Shown: positions 1 to 10,415 of the stretch, in pieces | Numbering within the stretch: the first letter of the stretch is position 1 | How the letters are laid out: every line of letters starts with the position of its first letter | Assembly: GCA_963669975.1 (NCBI GenBank) | Contig: CAVLJG010000001.1 | Span: 42,247,232 to 42,311,231 of the forward strand | Source of the DNA: Acanthoscelides obtectus | Taxonomy: Eukaryota; Arthropoda; Insecta; Coleoptera; Chrysomelidae | Length of the DNA: 64,000 bases | Direction: 5' to 3' | Notes under the pieces: generated by a model | Seen by the model: only the letters and a program-made list of their open reading frames with translations | Databases searched by the model: none | What the model was told of the DNA's origin: nothing | Position numbers and translations under genes: made by a program

Positions 1-2
1 TC

Positions 3-858
3 ATGCAATTCTAACAGATAGCGCAAGGAATTTTTTTTGCAAAATTTTTACCTTCTTTTTAGTACATGGGCTTGAATTTTTTTCTGTTAGGAGATCAGAT
101 AGCCCGATTACTCAGCTTCAATATCCTGTTTTTAAAATCTTGATACTATCATTTGGCGCCGATATATCAGACTTTGAAGGAAAAACGATCCTCTTGTCAT
201 CGACCACTGATTTCTCGGTAACCAGTGATCGCACAGAGAATGTAAGGGTATTTCCGAAAACTGAATTAAACCCGCTACAAGATTTGATTGCAATCGTTAG
301 TACCTATTAATTTTAAGAGTCAAAAAAGTATCTTGCTTGGTATTGGAAAATCGACCGCATTTTTGGAACTACTAGTGAGAAGGCTAATATTTTTAGGTTT
401 TTTAAGCCTCAATGTACCGCTAATAACACTTGCTTTTTTATTTCTTTCAAATGTTGACCAATCGCTCCGGAGAAGCCGTACAATGGATCGATATGCCGTC
501 GTGTAGTGTTATTAGGGTACGTTCGTTTTTTTTCTCAAAACAAGACAAAAAGTAACTTTTCTTACTCCTTTAAAACCAATACTAATCAAACCTCATAGAA
601 GACTTATTCCAGTTTTCGGAAATACCCTTACATTCTCTGTACGATCACTGTACGATCAGTGGTGGTTGACAAAAGGATCCTTTTTCATTCTCCACACCAA
701 ATGATAGCATGGAGATTTTGAAAACAATATATTGAAGCTGAATAAAATGGCTATCTGATCCATATGATGGCCTAACAGGAAAAAATGGTTTCAAGCCCGC
801 GGACTAAAAAGAAGCCAAAAAATTTAGAAAAAAAATTCCTTGCATGTTAGAATTGCAT
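3..858. repeat. Fold-back repeat with ~260-bp inverted arms
   Basis: Bases 3-270 are matched in inverse orientation by about 602-858; both arms end in the 10-mer ATGCAATTCT or its complement. Shared blocks include GTAAGGGTATTTCCGAAAAC, the stretch around CAGCTTCAATAT, and AGATAGCC. The arms are diverged by many substitutions and small indels, so this is an old insertion. The central ~330 bp has no convincing coding region; a 72-codon reading frame there (288-506) looks accidental. Probably a MITE or fold-back element of unknown superfamily. The left edge touches the window edge, so the true end and any target duplication cannot be seen. Confidence 0.7.
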
Positions 859-2020
859 AAGAACCGCTGCTCCTAAAATTTTTATGCTAAAAGACCTAAA
901 AACTAGTATCTTAAAGCTTCAAAATTCTTTTTTAAAGTCTAGATGACATAACATTTTTCATCGAGATACAACCTGTCAAAAATTACTGAAACATTTGTTT
1001 TTTTTCTTGTTCCTTAATTTTTTTAGTAGTGTGCTTTACAAATATCATCACTTTTGCCTCCAACCATGTTTTTATCAGTCTTTGTGGATTCCTTCTATTC
1101 TTACCTGTACCGCACATATAATCTAAATAAGCGCAATATTTTAATGGACTAGTGCTTATCTTCTCAAATTACCACCCGAATCTGCCCGCATTGAAAAAAG
1201 TTTTACGGTTCTTACCAAAATCATTTTTCGTGTTCGTCTATAAAATATAAACATCATTTAAATAAAATAACATGTAAGTAGAGTACAAAATTATTAGTAG
1301 TAGTAGGTAGAAGTATATTCATTCCTCATGCTGTTATTATTGATGTCTGACATTGCCACCTTCCTTCAAGATATTGGCGTTGATGTTCTGAAAGTTTGCG
1401 TGAAATAAGTGGCAGGAAAAGATATTTTCTTTTCTAATAAGCAGATGTTTTGCTTTTCAGTATAATTATTCTTCGACGCATGGGAAATGATAATTATATG
1501 CCCTAAAATAGCACTTAACCTCGAAAAAAAATATCATTTGGTCACTTTGGAATGCATTTGTTCACAGGATTAATTTTGAAACAATTTGAACACATTCACG
1601 TTATACGTTAAAATTGAGCTTCTACCCTACACCTTGTGTAATTTTTATTAATCATGGTTGGTGAATAGCTCAAAAAACTATTGTATCAATATAGGTATCC
1701 TAAATCCAAATTTCCATCCATTATAGGATTTTTGTTAGGTCAAAAGTGTTCATTTCCTGGGCTAATTCTATTTAGGTGCCCAGGATTCGATTGTTTTGTC
1801 CTAATCACAGGTACGCAGCTTTTTGAAAATCTGCACACTCGGTTCACCCAAAAAGCGAGTTTTCATATAAAACAGATACGCCAGAGTTCGAGTCTTTTGA
1901 AATGTTCCTATTGAAAACCTCAAAGTTTGATCGGACTTCATGTCTCCCGACTTTGAGGTAAAAGTTTGTGGTACTGGTCTACCGATACTGAACCACTGAA
2001 CGATTAACTGCGTTGAAGCC
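859..2020. other. AT-rich non-coding stretch
   Basis: No open reading frame with recognisable protein similarity, no RNA gene and no inverted repeat stand out. Short frames near 1681-1914 and on the minus strand at 1801-2166 cross the element A boundary and have no family features. From about 1896 the sequence is repeated after the N gap at 33557. Confidence 0.6.
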
Positions 2021-2167
2021 TTGAGGTGGGTACTGACCGACGCTACGAGGTGCAATGTAACATTCGCACCGAATATGTTCGCATCGCGTATGTACGCATT
2101 GTGTTCGAAATCGGTGTAACATGCTCGTTTGAAATATGTGCTCCATATTCGCACAGTCTCAGCCAAG

Positions 2168-4079
2168 ATGTCTGACGAGGAGATTGTGTTGGGATCTTTG
2201 ATTTTGCTAAACTATTGTTTAATCCAAATTAAGAAGAAGAAAAAACGTTATTGGACGTCAGACTTATTCAAAAACAGACACGTATCGGGTGGTTTGTCAT
2301 TGATAGCAATATTAAAAAACCAAATGATTAGTGGACAGTATAAAAACATTGTTCGCATGTCTCCGATCGATTTTGAAGAACTCGTGAGTTTAATTGGACC
2401 AAAAGTACATAAAAAGGATACAAATTATAGAAAAGCAATCAGTGTCATGGAAAGATTGGCACTAACACTACGTTTTTATGTGACAGGAGATTCCTATACT
2501 AGTATGCAATAGCTTTTCAAGATTTCAAAGCTACGGATAGGATTTATAGTGAAAGAGGTCATCGAAGCTTTGATTGGAGTATTAAAAGATTACGCAAAGG
2601 TACGTACTGTTTTGATTAATTGAGAAAAAGTATTCATTACATATCAAATTAGATCAGCAAATTCTGATGGAAATTGTTCAATCGAAGTTGGAGACCCACA
2701 GTCAATTTGATCAGGCGTATGTGAAGCAGGTGCTTCAGGGCTTTGCTGTGGCATCGATGGAGCTCTTGAAGTTGTTGGTCTTGTAGAGTATCCTTGTGAA
2801 GAATTATAGTTATAATCGCCAACATACTCATACTCTCCGCGATCAGCACTAAACAATATATTGATATGTAATGCTGAACATATGTACTTGTTGTCTTTGA
2901 ATAAGATCTTAATTTATCTGCCAAAAAAATACCATACGCTTCACATTCGTCAAGTTTTTGTGAAGTTGACTCCGTTTTCTCGGTTCTCTTTTTTAAAATA
3001 TTTATTTAAAGTAGATGCCATTATCTCTTCCGGGTTGGGGGCTACTGCTTTCTTCCTTTTTGGAGGCAGAGGCAATCAATGTTGCTTGGTTTGGCAGATG
3101 GAGGGCACTCAGTGTTGCTTTGTTCTGAAGGAGCAGCGCGTAGCTGAAAATAAACGTAAATAATTATTTCAGATGCCAGAAACACCGGAGCAATGGATGG
3201 CTGTAGCAAATGAGTATGATACTTTGTGGAATTTTCCACACTGCCTAGGAGCAATCGATGGAAAACATATTATACTGCAGGCACCGATCAACAGCGGAAA
3301 TGAATTTTATAATTACAAGGGTTTCCTCAGCATTGTATTATTGGAAGTTTTTGATGCAAAATATAACTTTTTGTACGTATGCATTCATGAAGTCAAGGAA
3401 GAATATCCGATGGAGGGGTCTTCAACAACTGTGAATTGAACGAAAAAATACAAAATAATGCACTGAACATTCCTGAGCCCACTGATGCCTTGCCAGCAAG
3501 AACGGAAGAAGTTCCATATTACTTTGTTGGAGATGAAGCTTTTGCTCTATCCGAAAATATGATGAAAGTATATTCAGGATATCATGAACGTGGTTCTAAA
3601 GAAAGAATATACAACTACCGACTTTGCAGAGCTCATAGAGTGGTGGAAAATGCGTTCGGCTTATTATCTGCAGTTTTAAGAGTTTTGCGGAAACCAATGC
3701 TGTTAGAACCAAAACCGCAACATCTGTTGAAACAGCAATAACACTACTTCACAATTTTTTAAGAAAAGGTAATAACGCTCATGTATGTACCCCTGCGGGT
3801 AGCTTGGACGAAGAAACTAATGGGATAGTCAGATTAGGAAACTGGAGAGAAAGTAACAATGATATGGCGAGTATGTTACCCTTGGAAATAAGACCGCGAA
3901 GGGCTTCAAGAACTGCTCATAATATTCGTAATGAAGTTGCTGAATATTGCATCCAAGAAGGGTCTGTCAGCTGGCAAGAAAATTATGCTAAAATAAAACT
4001 TACCGTATCTGTTGTGGCAACAGGTGTATTTCTATCCAGTAGAAACATCATAGTTTTGTATGCAAACCAAGTACTATGA
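2168..4079 (+). pseudogene. Harbinger transposase of element A, decayed
   Basis: DDE superfamily (DDE_Tnp_4) transposase that would cut and join element ends in the nucleus. Exon 1 runs 2168-2599 (ATG after AGCCAAG; donor GTACGT at 2600) and exon 2 starts at 3173 after a TTATTTCAG acceptor. The GAIDGKH motif (first catalytic Asp) is near 3250-3270, GDEAF (second Asp) near 3530, and RVVENAFG (Glu) near 3640. Defects: an in-frame TAG at 2510 within the conserved block before LFKIS, a frame change near 3390, and another near 3715. The intron holds the last exon of the opposite-strand MADF gene. Closest in the window to D's transposase. Ancient and non-functional. Confidence 0.85.
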
Positions 4080-4503
4080 TATACTTATTCAGCACCTGAA
4101 AATAAAGTATTTTTGGAATATAAAACATACCTATATTTATTTTATTTATGTTGTTCTTAAACTAATACTGTCCTCGTTTTGTCTTTGAATCTGACACGTG
4201 GCAGCATAACTTGACATACAACTTAACTTTAAAATGTGGCTGAGTATTTTGGGGGCTAAAGCTACCCTTTCCTGTACCTCTTGATCTTTTTATTTTCACT
4301 TTTTCCCTCCTCAATGACGCCAGTAAGCTTGTCATTTTCGTTTTACACGTATTTCTTTCGCTCTCCATTAACAAAGCCAATCTATCCCAGGTGTCTTCTT
4401 TTTTTAATTTGTTGTAGTGCTCTGGATGAGCTGGATTCCACAATACCGATTCTTCTCTATATTTTTCGATGAAATGCAGAGTTCTTTCTTTGTTCCACTC
4501 CAT
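2644..4503 (-). pseudogene. MADF/BESS-like partner gene of element A, decayed
   Basis: The first exon begins at the ATG at 4503 (MEWNKERTLHFIEKY..VLWNP) and shows a MADF (Myb/SANT-like DNA-binding) domain to about 4265. The last exon starts at 3143 after a TTATTTTCAG acceptor and ends at a stop at 2644; it contains a BESS-like C-terminal block (DECEAYGIFLADKL) homologous to the same region of D. Reading frame is lost between these parts (a stop near 2960 in the frame from the acceptor; frames switch). A middle exon corresponding to D's is not clear. The intron encloses the transposase's last exon. In PIF/Harbinger elements the second protein is a DNA-binding partner needed with the transposase; this copy is broken. 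Confidence 0.7.
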
Positions 4504-4828
4504 ATTCCTAATAATAAACGAAATGAACAACGTGTGCGCGTGCGCTCATCTAGTGCGCTCGTCACGACTTGTTGCAGCGTACTGACCGAACCGCGTAACA
4601 CTCAAAGGATTCGCCGAAAAACCGACAGCCGGGTGGAGCACTCAAAGCGAGCAACGAGCGGCTCGTTGCTCGCTGGTTTTCCCGTAATGCTGGCAGTACA
4701 CGCTCGTCGAAGCCATCCGAATGCGAGACTCCCCGATGCGAGGCGCCCCGAGGCACGAGGCCCAAGGACACCGTGTATACTCTCGCAGTAAACATCGAAC
4801 CGGCTCTTTGTGTAGATTCGTGCGAGTG

Positions 4829-6924
4829 ATGGCCAAGAACGTGGAAATTTGTATAGCTGTAGCTGCTTATTGTTACTATAAATATTTGCATATTATATCA
4901 ACTTCAAAAATCAAGAAGCCTTGGAAGAAAAGAAGATGGTGGGTGAAATCAATCAATCGAAATAGAACGAGGTAGGTATATACTGACATTATTACGTAAT
5001 TTGATTAGATTTTATAAAGTGTTTTGTGTTTGATTTGATTTTTTATTTTCGTATAGGGAACACATGGACAGACAGTTGAGCGAATTGTTAATGGAACCTG
5101 GTGGTGAATTTGAAAATTTTACTCGAATGCCTCTAGCTGATTTTGAGTATCTTTTAAATATAGTCTCACCAATGATTTCCAAAAAAGATACTTCAATGAG
5201 ACAGGCAATAACTCCAAAAATACGGCTAGCAATTACTTTGAGATATTTAGCCACAGGCGACAGTTTCAAGAGCCTACATTATTTATTTAAAGTTTCAAGT
5301 GAAATAATATCGCGGATTGTTCCGGAGGTCTGTGCAGCACTGAATGAGGCTTTGAAAGATGAAATTAAGGTAAATAGATTCATTTGCATTTATAGAGCTA
5401 CAGTTTTATTATAAAATGTTTACATCTACATGTTGAAATGAGTAGTTTTCGAGTTGGTGTCTGTTTTTCCTCCAAAGGTCATATACAGTGCTTGGCTGAT
5501 AGGATCAGATTCCTGTATGTGTTCTTCCATTTGGTCCTGGGCATGCTCGTTGATACCCTGTGATGAGGCATAGGAACAGTTATTGCTGTTTGCAGATGTA
5601 GGTCGAGAATACGATAAGGAAATTAGCGATGAGTTCGAAGGTGGTCCATTGGAACAGGATGGCCTGGCGACGGAACCATGAGATGGATGCATTGCCCTGA
5701 GGACCATTTCGTTAATATCATGCATCAAGTATTCTCTTTGAAATTCCGGAATTTTTCGTAGTTTTTTCGCCAACATTCTACCGTATAAATCATACTCGTC
5801 CTCTTTTTCATCATTTCTGGACACAACATTCTTCACCCATGAGAAGGCTTCCTTCATTTCACTTTCTGCTTGAAGCAATTCCGTAGGAACTTGGCGACGA
5901 CGATATCTTTGCTGAGAGATTGGTAAGGGTGTTGGTCGGTGAGGTTTGGCTACAAGTGCTGCTTGCTGAGACTTAGCTGAGGGTACAACATTCACTACTT
6001 CATTGATTTCTGATTCTGATTCTTGAGATGTGGGCTCGAGGGTTTCGTTATCAAGAGAAATCTGAAAAATAAATACATTTTATTACATATTAACAATATT
6101 AACAATAAATGTAATTTCTTATCTTTTTGCAGATGCCGTCAACTACAGATGAGTGGATAGAAATTGAAAAAGGATTTAGAGATAATTTTCCCCACGCCAT
6201 TGGAGCAATCGACGGAAAACATGTTGTAATCAAATGTCCTGATCACACTGGATCAGAATATTACAATTACAAAAGAACCTTTAGTATTGTTCTTCTAGCT
6301 GTAGTAGACAGTAAATATCGATTTATATTTTGTGACATTGGAAGCCAAGGAAGAATCAGTGATGGCGGCATACTTAGAAATAGTGTGTTATGGAAAAATA
6401 TTTGTGAAAATAAGATGAATTTTCCTCCACCTTGCCCCTTACCCGGATTAAACGTCGATTTACCATATGTTTTCTTGGGAGATGGTGCTTTTGCATTAAG
6501 CGAGAACTTAATGAAGCCATATCCTGGCGATCATAAATTGAATACTCCCAAACGTATTTTCAATGAAACATTGTCAAGGTCTCGTGTATTGTCTGAAAAT
6601 ACTTTTGGAATATTAACTTCCAGGTTCCGATTTTTCAAAAAGCCAATCGAATTGATGCCCGAAAAAGTGACGCAGTTAACAATGACATGTGTACTTCTAC
6701 ACAATTTTCTTATGAAAAGTTCTAGTTCAAAAAACATTTATAACCCGTCGGGCACTCTTGATAAATATGATAACGGCGTTTTCATTGAAGGGGCTTGGAG
6801 GCAAGAAGTACCTCAAAACTGTGCTATTCGATGTGTACCACATATTGCTCGTCGATCACCGATTAGTGCGGCTAAGATTAGAGATAATTTCACTGAATAT
6901 TTTGTGAATTTAAGAAACAAATAA
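4829..6924 (+). CDS. Harbinger transposase of element B (3 exons, 415 aa)
   Basis: Exons 4829-4971, 5057-5369 and 6133-6924. Donors GTAGGT and GTAAAT and acceptors CGTATAG and TTTTTGCAG give phases that join without a stop: 1248 nt, 415 residues. The DDE_Tnp_4 catalytic triad is about D179 (GAIDGKH), D269 (FLGDGAF) and E307 (LSENTFG). Residues 60-150 hold the N-terminal helical block typical of the family (RLAITLRYLATGDSF). The ATG at 4829 is the first in frame and gives a basic, aromatic-rich N-terminus shared with A and D. Intron 2 (5370-6132) contains the last exon of the minus-strand MADF gene. Apparently complete; the copy 2 version has frameshifts. Activity is unproven, and its own MADF partner is damaged. 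Confidence 0.88.
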
Positions 6925-7311
6925 AATATTGTATGACAAGTAATAAGTAATAGTTATTTTATTGAATGTACTTACCGTGTCTTGACTGTTTATGGTAGGG
7001 TGGCAGTCATATATTTGACCAAGAAAAAAGAAAAGTTTCCATAAAGCTGTATGCAAACCATATAGGCTTGTAAATATAATCGCCCCCAGCACGGCTCCTA
7101 ATGGACGCCTTTTTCCTTCTTAAGTGACCCCGGAAAGTGGCCATTAAAGAATCTTTTTTCTTCTTTAATTCTGCCACAGATTTGCCTGTAGATTCAGAGA
7201 TTCGATTCCAGGCGTCAGCTAATTTCTCCTTTCTTTTATGATTTTCGTCAGAGGGATCCCACAAACAAGGTTCGCTCTGAAAAAATTCCTAAAATCATTT
7301 GTCCACTCCAT
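5426..7311 (-). pseudogene. MADF/BESS-like partner gene of element B, 5' damaged
   Basis: It starts at 7311 (MEWTND..); a frame change and apparent loss of roughly 13 nt follow, before the MADF core (LWDPSDENHKRKEKLADAW). The deletion is shared with copy 2, so it predates the split. Copy 1 has a further 7-nt insertion near 7021-7027 that shifts the linker frame; copy 2 lacks it and reads through to a GTAGGTAC donor. The exon 2 acceptor is TTTTTCAG at 6063-6062; exon 2 runs 6061-5426. It encodes a Ser/Pro-rich linker, a BESS-like segment (LRKIPEFQREYLMHDINEMV) and a Ser/Gln-rich tail. This exon lies wholly inside the transposase intron. A DNA-binding partner protein by family; probably non-functional unless an alternative start is used. 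Confidence 0.75.
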
Positions 7312-7576
7312 TTTAAAAATAAACAATGTCAACCAATATAGCCGCAAACGAAAACTAATCACGCCACAAATTCCACTGTACAACAAGAGACCAGCGTGTG
7401 CCGAGGTCGCCCGAATATACCATGTCCACGCTCGCGAGACCTCCCACTTACGGTACGAACATAGTGGAGCGACGAGGTTTCAGATTCAGATATCTGGTAG
7501 CGTCTAGAGCGTAGAGGCAAGAGGCACCTATGGTTATAGTAGAGCGTCGCGTTTTGTCGAAGATAGACGTAAAAAT

Positions 7577-9643
7577 ATGTATTCCGACAGTGACGATGAC
7601 ATTCTTCTCAATAATACTTACCTGCAAGTGCTTTTAATGACTGGAGTGCGGCAGTGTAGTGTGCACGACGTAAATAAAAGTCGGAAACGCCTAGGGGAAT
7701 TCCATCATTTATTTCTAGAACTGAAAAATTATCCCGACAGGCTATTTGACTACATTCGAATGGAACTTGCCACCTTTCAGTATATATTAGAACAAGTTAC
7801 ACCCTGCATCAACAAGAAATGGACAAATTTTAATCAAGCGCCTATAGGAACCGAAGAAATGTTGGTGGTAACAATTCGGTAAGAGAATATTATGTATTAA
7901 GGATAATACTTTTATTATTCATAAACAAACAAACGGTAACGCAAAATAATATTCTGTCTTCTGAACACAACGAACGATAACTTATAATAACTTATAATGT
8001 TTACTGATCTGCGTAATTAAACCCCTGCAACAAATGGGATGAATGTGCAAACGATGTTTGTGGTTGAGATGTATATGTCGGGCTATGATTAACAGAATGA
8101 CTGACATTGATGGTGGACTGATTGTTCGAGTACTCTTCATAGGCATACTTCTGAACCAAATTTTGAATTTCATTGCGGAACTGAAGTTTTCGATGAGGCC
8201 TAATTTTCACCACGTGGGGCAAAAGGCTATCAAAAAACAGTTTATCGTCATCTGTGACTGGTAGGGCTCTGCCACGGTCTGCAGCGACACGTTTCTCATC
8301 TAAATATTGTAGTTTTTTCTTCTCTATCTCAAGAAAAGCGTCAAGTTGATTTGACCGTTTTCGGGCCCTATTCTTTAGAATAGTTCGTGGTTCTTTTGGT
8401 GTGCTTTGAATTGGAGTGACTGATTCTGTGTGGTCGGGTTCTGTTTCCTGCGTTTCTACACCCTGCGTTTCGTCCATTTCGTCTTCGTCATAGTCACCAT
8501 CATTTTCATCCATCTGCGTAGAGGGTGTCGAAACTTGTGTGTCATTGTCGGGATCCAACAGGTTGCTATGACTGGATCTCGGCAGAAACTGGTCTCTCAG
8601 AAACAATAAACTTTTGAAATGAGGCCAGGAGCTCTTTTTAAGAGCCTCTTCGCCTGGATCACCAGACCGGGGCAGAGGTATTTTCTTCAGTTCTTTTCTG
8701 AAATAATCACGTAGATTTTTCCACTTCTCAGAAACTTTCTTAACTGCAACAAACAAAAATTTTCAGATATCTTGCAACAGGAGCGTCCTTTAGACACTTG
8801 GCATTTTCCTTTCGAATGGGCAGGAGTACTGTTGCGAGCATTATAAAACATATGATTAAAATATTATGGAACATGCTGCAACCACTTCACATGCCAGAAC
8901 CTACTACGGCAACATTTTTAAATGTAAGTGCAGACTTCATGAAAGTATGGAACTTCCCCAATTGCATCGGAGCTGTTGACGGCAAACACGTCAAAGTTAT
9001 AGCACCACAACATTCCGGATCCATGTACTTCAATTATAAGCATTATTTTTCTATCGTCCTACAAGGAGTTTGCGACGCAAATTACAAATTGCTTGTGATA
9101 GATGTCGGAGGTTACGGCAAACAGAGCGATGGGGGAACGTTTCAGAGTTCCAATTTGTACAAACGGATACACCAAAACAAACTAAATGTGCCAAATCCAG
9201 ATAGTTTACCAGGAACAAATGTCCGCGCTCCCTACGTATTTATTGCAGATGAAGCGTATCCACTAATGCCCAATTTGCTAAAACCATACAATCGAAGGAA
9301 CCGCTCTTTGGAACATATAAATTTTAACCAAAGATTGTCCAGAGCACGCAAAACTATCGAGTGCACCTTTGGAATTATGTACGCGAAGTGGCGTCTTCTG
9401 TCCAAAGCTATAGAGACTACTGAAAAGACTGCGGATGATATCATTAAGGCGATATGCATTTTGCATAATACAATACTGGACCGAGAGGGATTTCAACGAC
9501 ATTTAACATTAGTAACTGATGCAGTTCCTAGAGATCAGATGTTTGAATTACCTAGAGGAAGGCAACTGGGTGAAGGTCAAAGAGTTCGCGACATTTTCTG
9601 TAACTATGTTAATTTCTTTCCAATCAGTTACGAGACAGCTTAA
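7577..9643 (+). CDS. Harbinger transposase of element C (2 exons, 392 aa)
   Basis: Exon 1 is 7577-7878 (donor CG|GTAAGA) and exon 2 is 8767-9643 (acceptor AAATTTTCAG). Phase 2 joins to give TIRYLATGASFRHLAFSF, the family-conserved block. The total is 1179 nt, with no internal stop. The DDE triad is about D172 (GAVDGKH), D262 (IADEAY) and E299 (KTIECTFGI). It would catalyse excision and insertion at TTA targets. The N-terminus is acidic (SDSDDD). The intron 7879-8766 contains most of the opposite-strand MADF gene. Sequence is clearly divergent from the A, B and D transposases, so C is a separate family. I see nothing disabling it. Confidence 0.92.
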
Positions 9644-9843
9644 AATTTTACCGCAAGATGTAAGTTCTAGCTGTTGAAATGTGTATAAAATACAATTATT
9701 TACTTACCCGACTGATTATTGCATTCATTGGCTACCTCCTCCCATAACTTATCTAGCACGTATCGGTTGCGATGATCTGGATGACTCTGATCCCATATAG
9801 CCCTTCTGTGATATACACTATTTATTAATTGCACAACATACAT
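8001..9843 (-). CDS. MADF-BESS partner protein of element C (2 exons, 292 aa)
   Basis: Exon 1 is 9843-9708 (ATG; donor G|GTAAGT) and exon 2 is 8743-8001 (acceptor TTTGTTTGTTGCAG). The splice restores a textbook MADF domain in the first ~95 residues: LINSVYHRRAIWDQSHPDHR before the junction and KKVSEKWKNLRDYFRKELKK after it. Next come an acidic linker (about residues 115-165), basic residues, and a BESS-like block (FFDSLLPHVVKI) near residue 220. No stops or frameshifts. By analogy with known PIF/Harbinger second genes it should bind element ends and help the transposase reach the nucleus. Its intron (9707-8744) contains the whole last exon of the transposase on the other strand. Confidence 0.9.
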
Positions 9844-10415
9844 TATTAAATCGCTTGAAAACGCGTGACAAAAATTGAATGCAACTATTTAAAACTCGTC
9901 GCTCGAAACCTCCTAGAGACTCGACGCATGCCTTATCGCGCTACTATGGCCCGACAGGTTTCAACCTGTGTTTTTGACTCACATAGCGGCAAACCGCGCG
10001 GTTAGCCTCTATCTGAATCTGAAACCTCGTCGCTCCACTATGTTCGTACCCTTACGCTCTCGGTTCCGTTGACTCGCACTGGGAGACCGCTTCTACACCG
10101 AGCGCTCCGAGGGCAAGGCGAGAGGGTCTAGGGCGAGGCGGGAATAGTAAGTACACTCTCGCGCTCGTCTCATCTCGGATAGCCTCGGCGAGCGTGTACT
10201 GCCGGCATAACACTACGTACTGACTGCATGAATGTTCGGTGAGTAACATGTTACATTAAGGTGGGTCCAGACATGCAACAAAACGCCGTGTAATAACACC
10301 GTCCCGCAACAACTATGTGTTACGCGTCTAAGTCACGGTGTGTACTTTTTTTCATACCATCGCGTATCTTCAAAGCAGAACATTCTGTCGTTCCGTTTTT
10401 CCTAGTGCGTTTATA

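Larger units (their letters stand above)
7451..10051 (+). mobile_element. PIF/Harbinger element C, intact, presence/absence variant
   Basis: 2601 bp with 41-bp TIRs, one mismatch at the outermost base: left CGGTACGAACATAGTGGAGC, continuing CGACGAGGTTTCAGATTCAGATA; right end is the complement. The TSD TTA is at 7448-7450 and 10052-10054. Copy 2 has the unoccupied site (39110-39112) with a single TTA and otherwise identical flanks, which proves both boundaries. Both encoded proteins are uninterrupted. It inserted in element B 140 bp upstream of B's MADF start, in the same orientation. The best candidate in the window for an autonomous, recently mobile element. Confidence 0.97.
4688..10207 (+). 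mobile_element. PIF/Harbinger element B, nested in A, hosting C
   Basis: Termini are TGCTGGCAGTACACGCTCG on the left and CGAGCGTGTACTGCCGGCA on the right. The TIR is about 37 bp with 4 mismatches and extends to ATCCGA. The TSD TAA is at 4685-4687 and 10208-10210. It inserted in A 182 bp upstream of A's MADF start. Without element C it is about 2.9 kb, matching copy 2 (36358-39265, 2908 bp). The ends are GC-rich against an AT-rich interior. It encodes an intact transposase and a damaged MADF gene. Confidence 0.93.

Noticed and set aside
1801..2166. 121-codon minus-strand frame
   Set aside because: It crosses the boundary of element A, has no domain, and is not preserved in copy 2.
4562..4891. 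GC-rich overlapping frames around the left end of element B (also 36271-36567)
   Set aside because: They arise from the GC-rich TIR and subterminal repeats of element B, have no protein features, and cross the element boundary.
10052..10249. 65-codon minus-strand frame in the right end of element B (also 39110-39307)
   Set aside because: Lies in the TIR-proximal DNA of B and is composed of its subterminal repeats.
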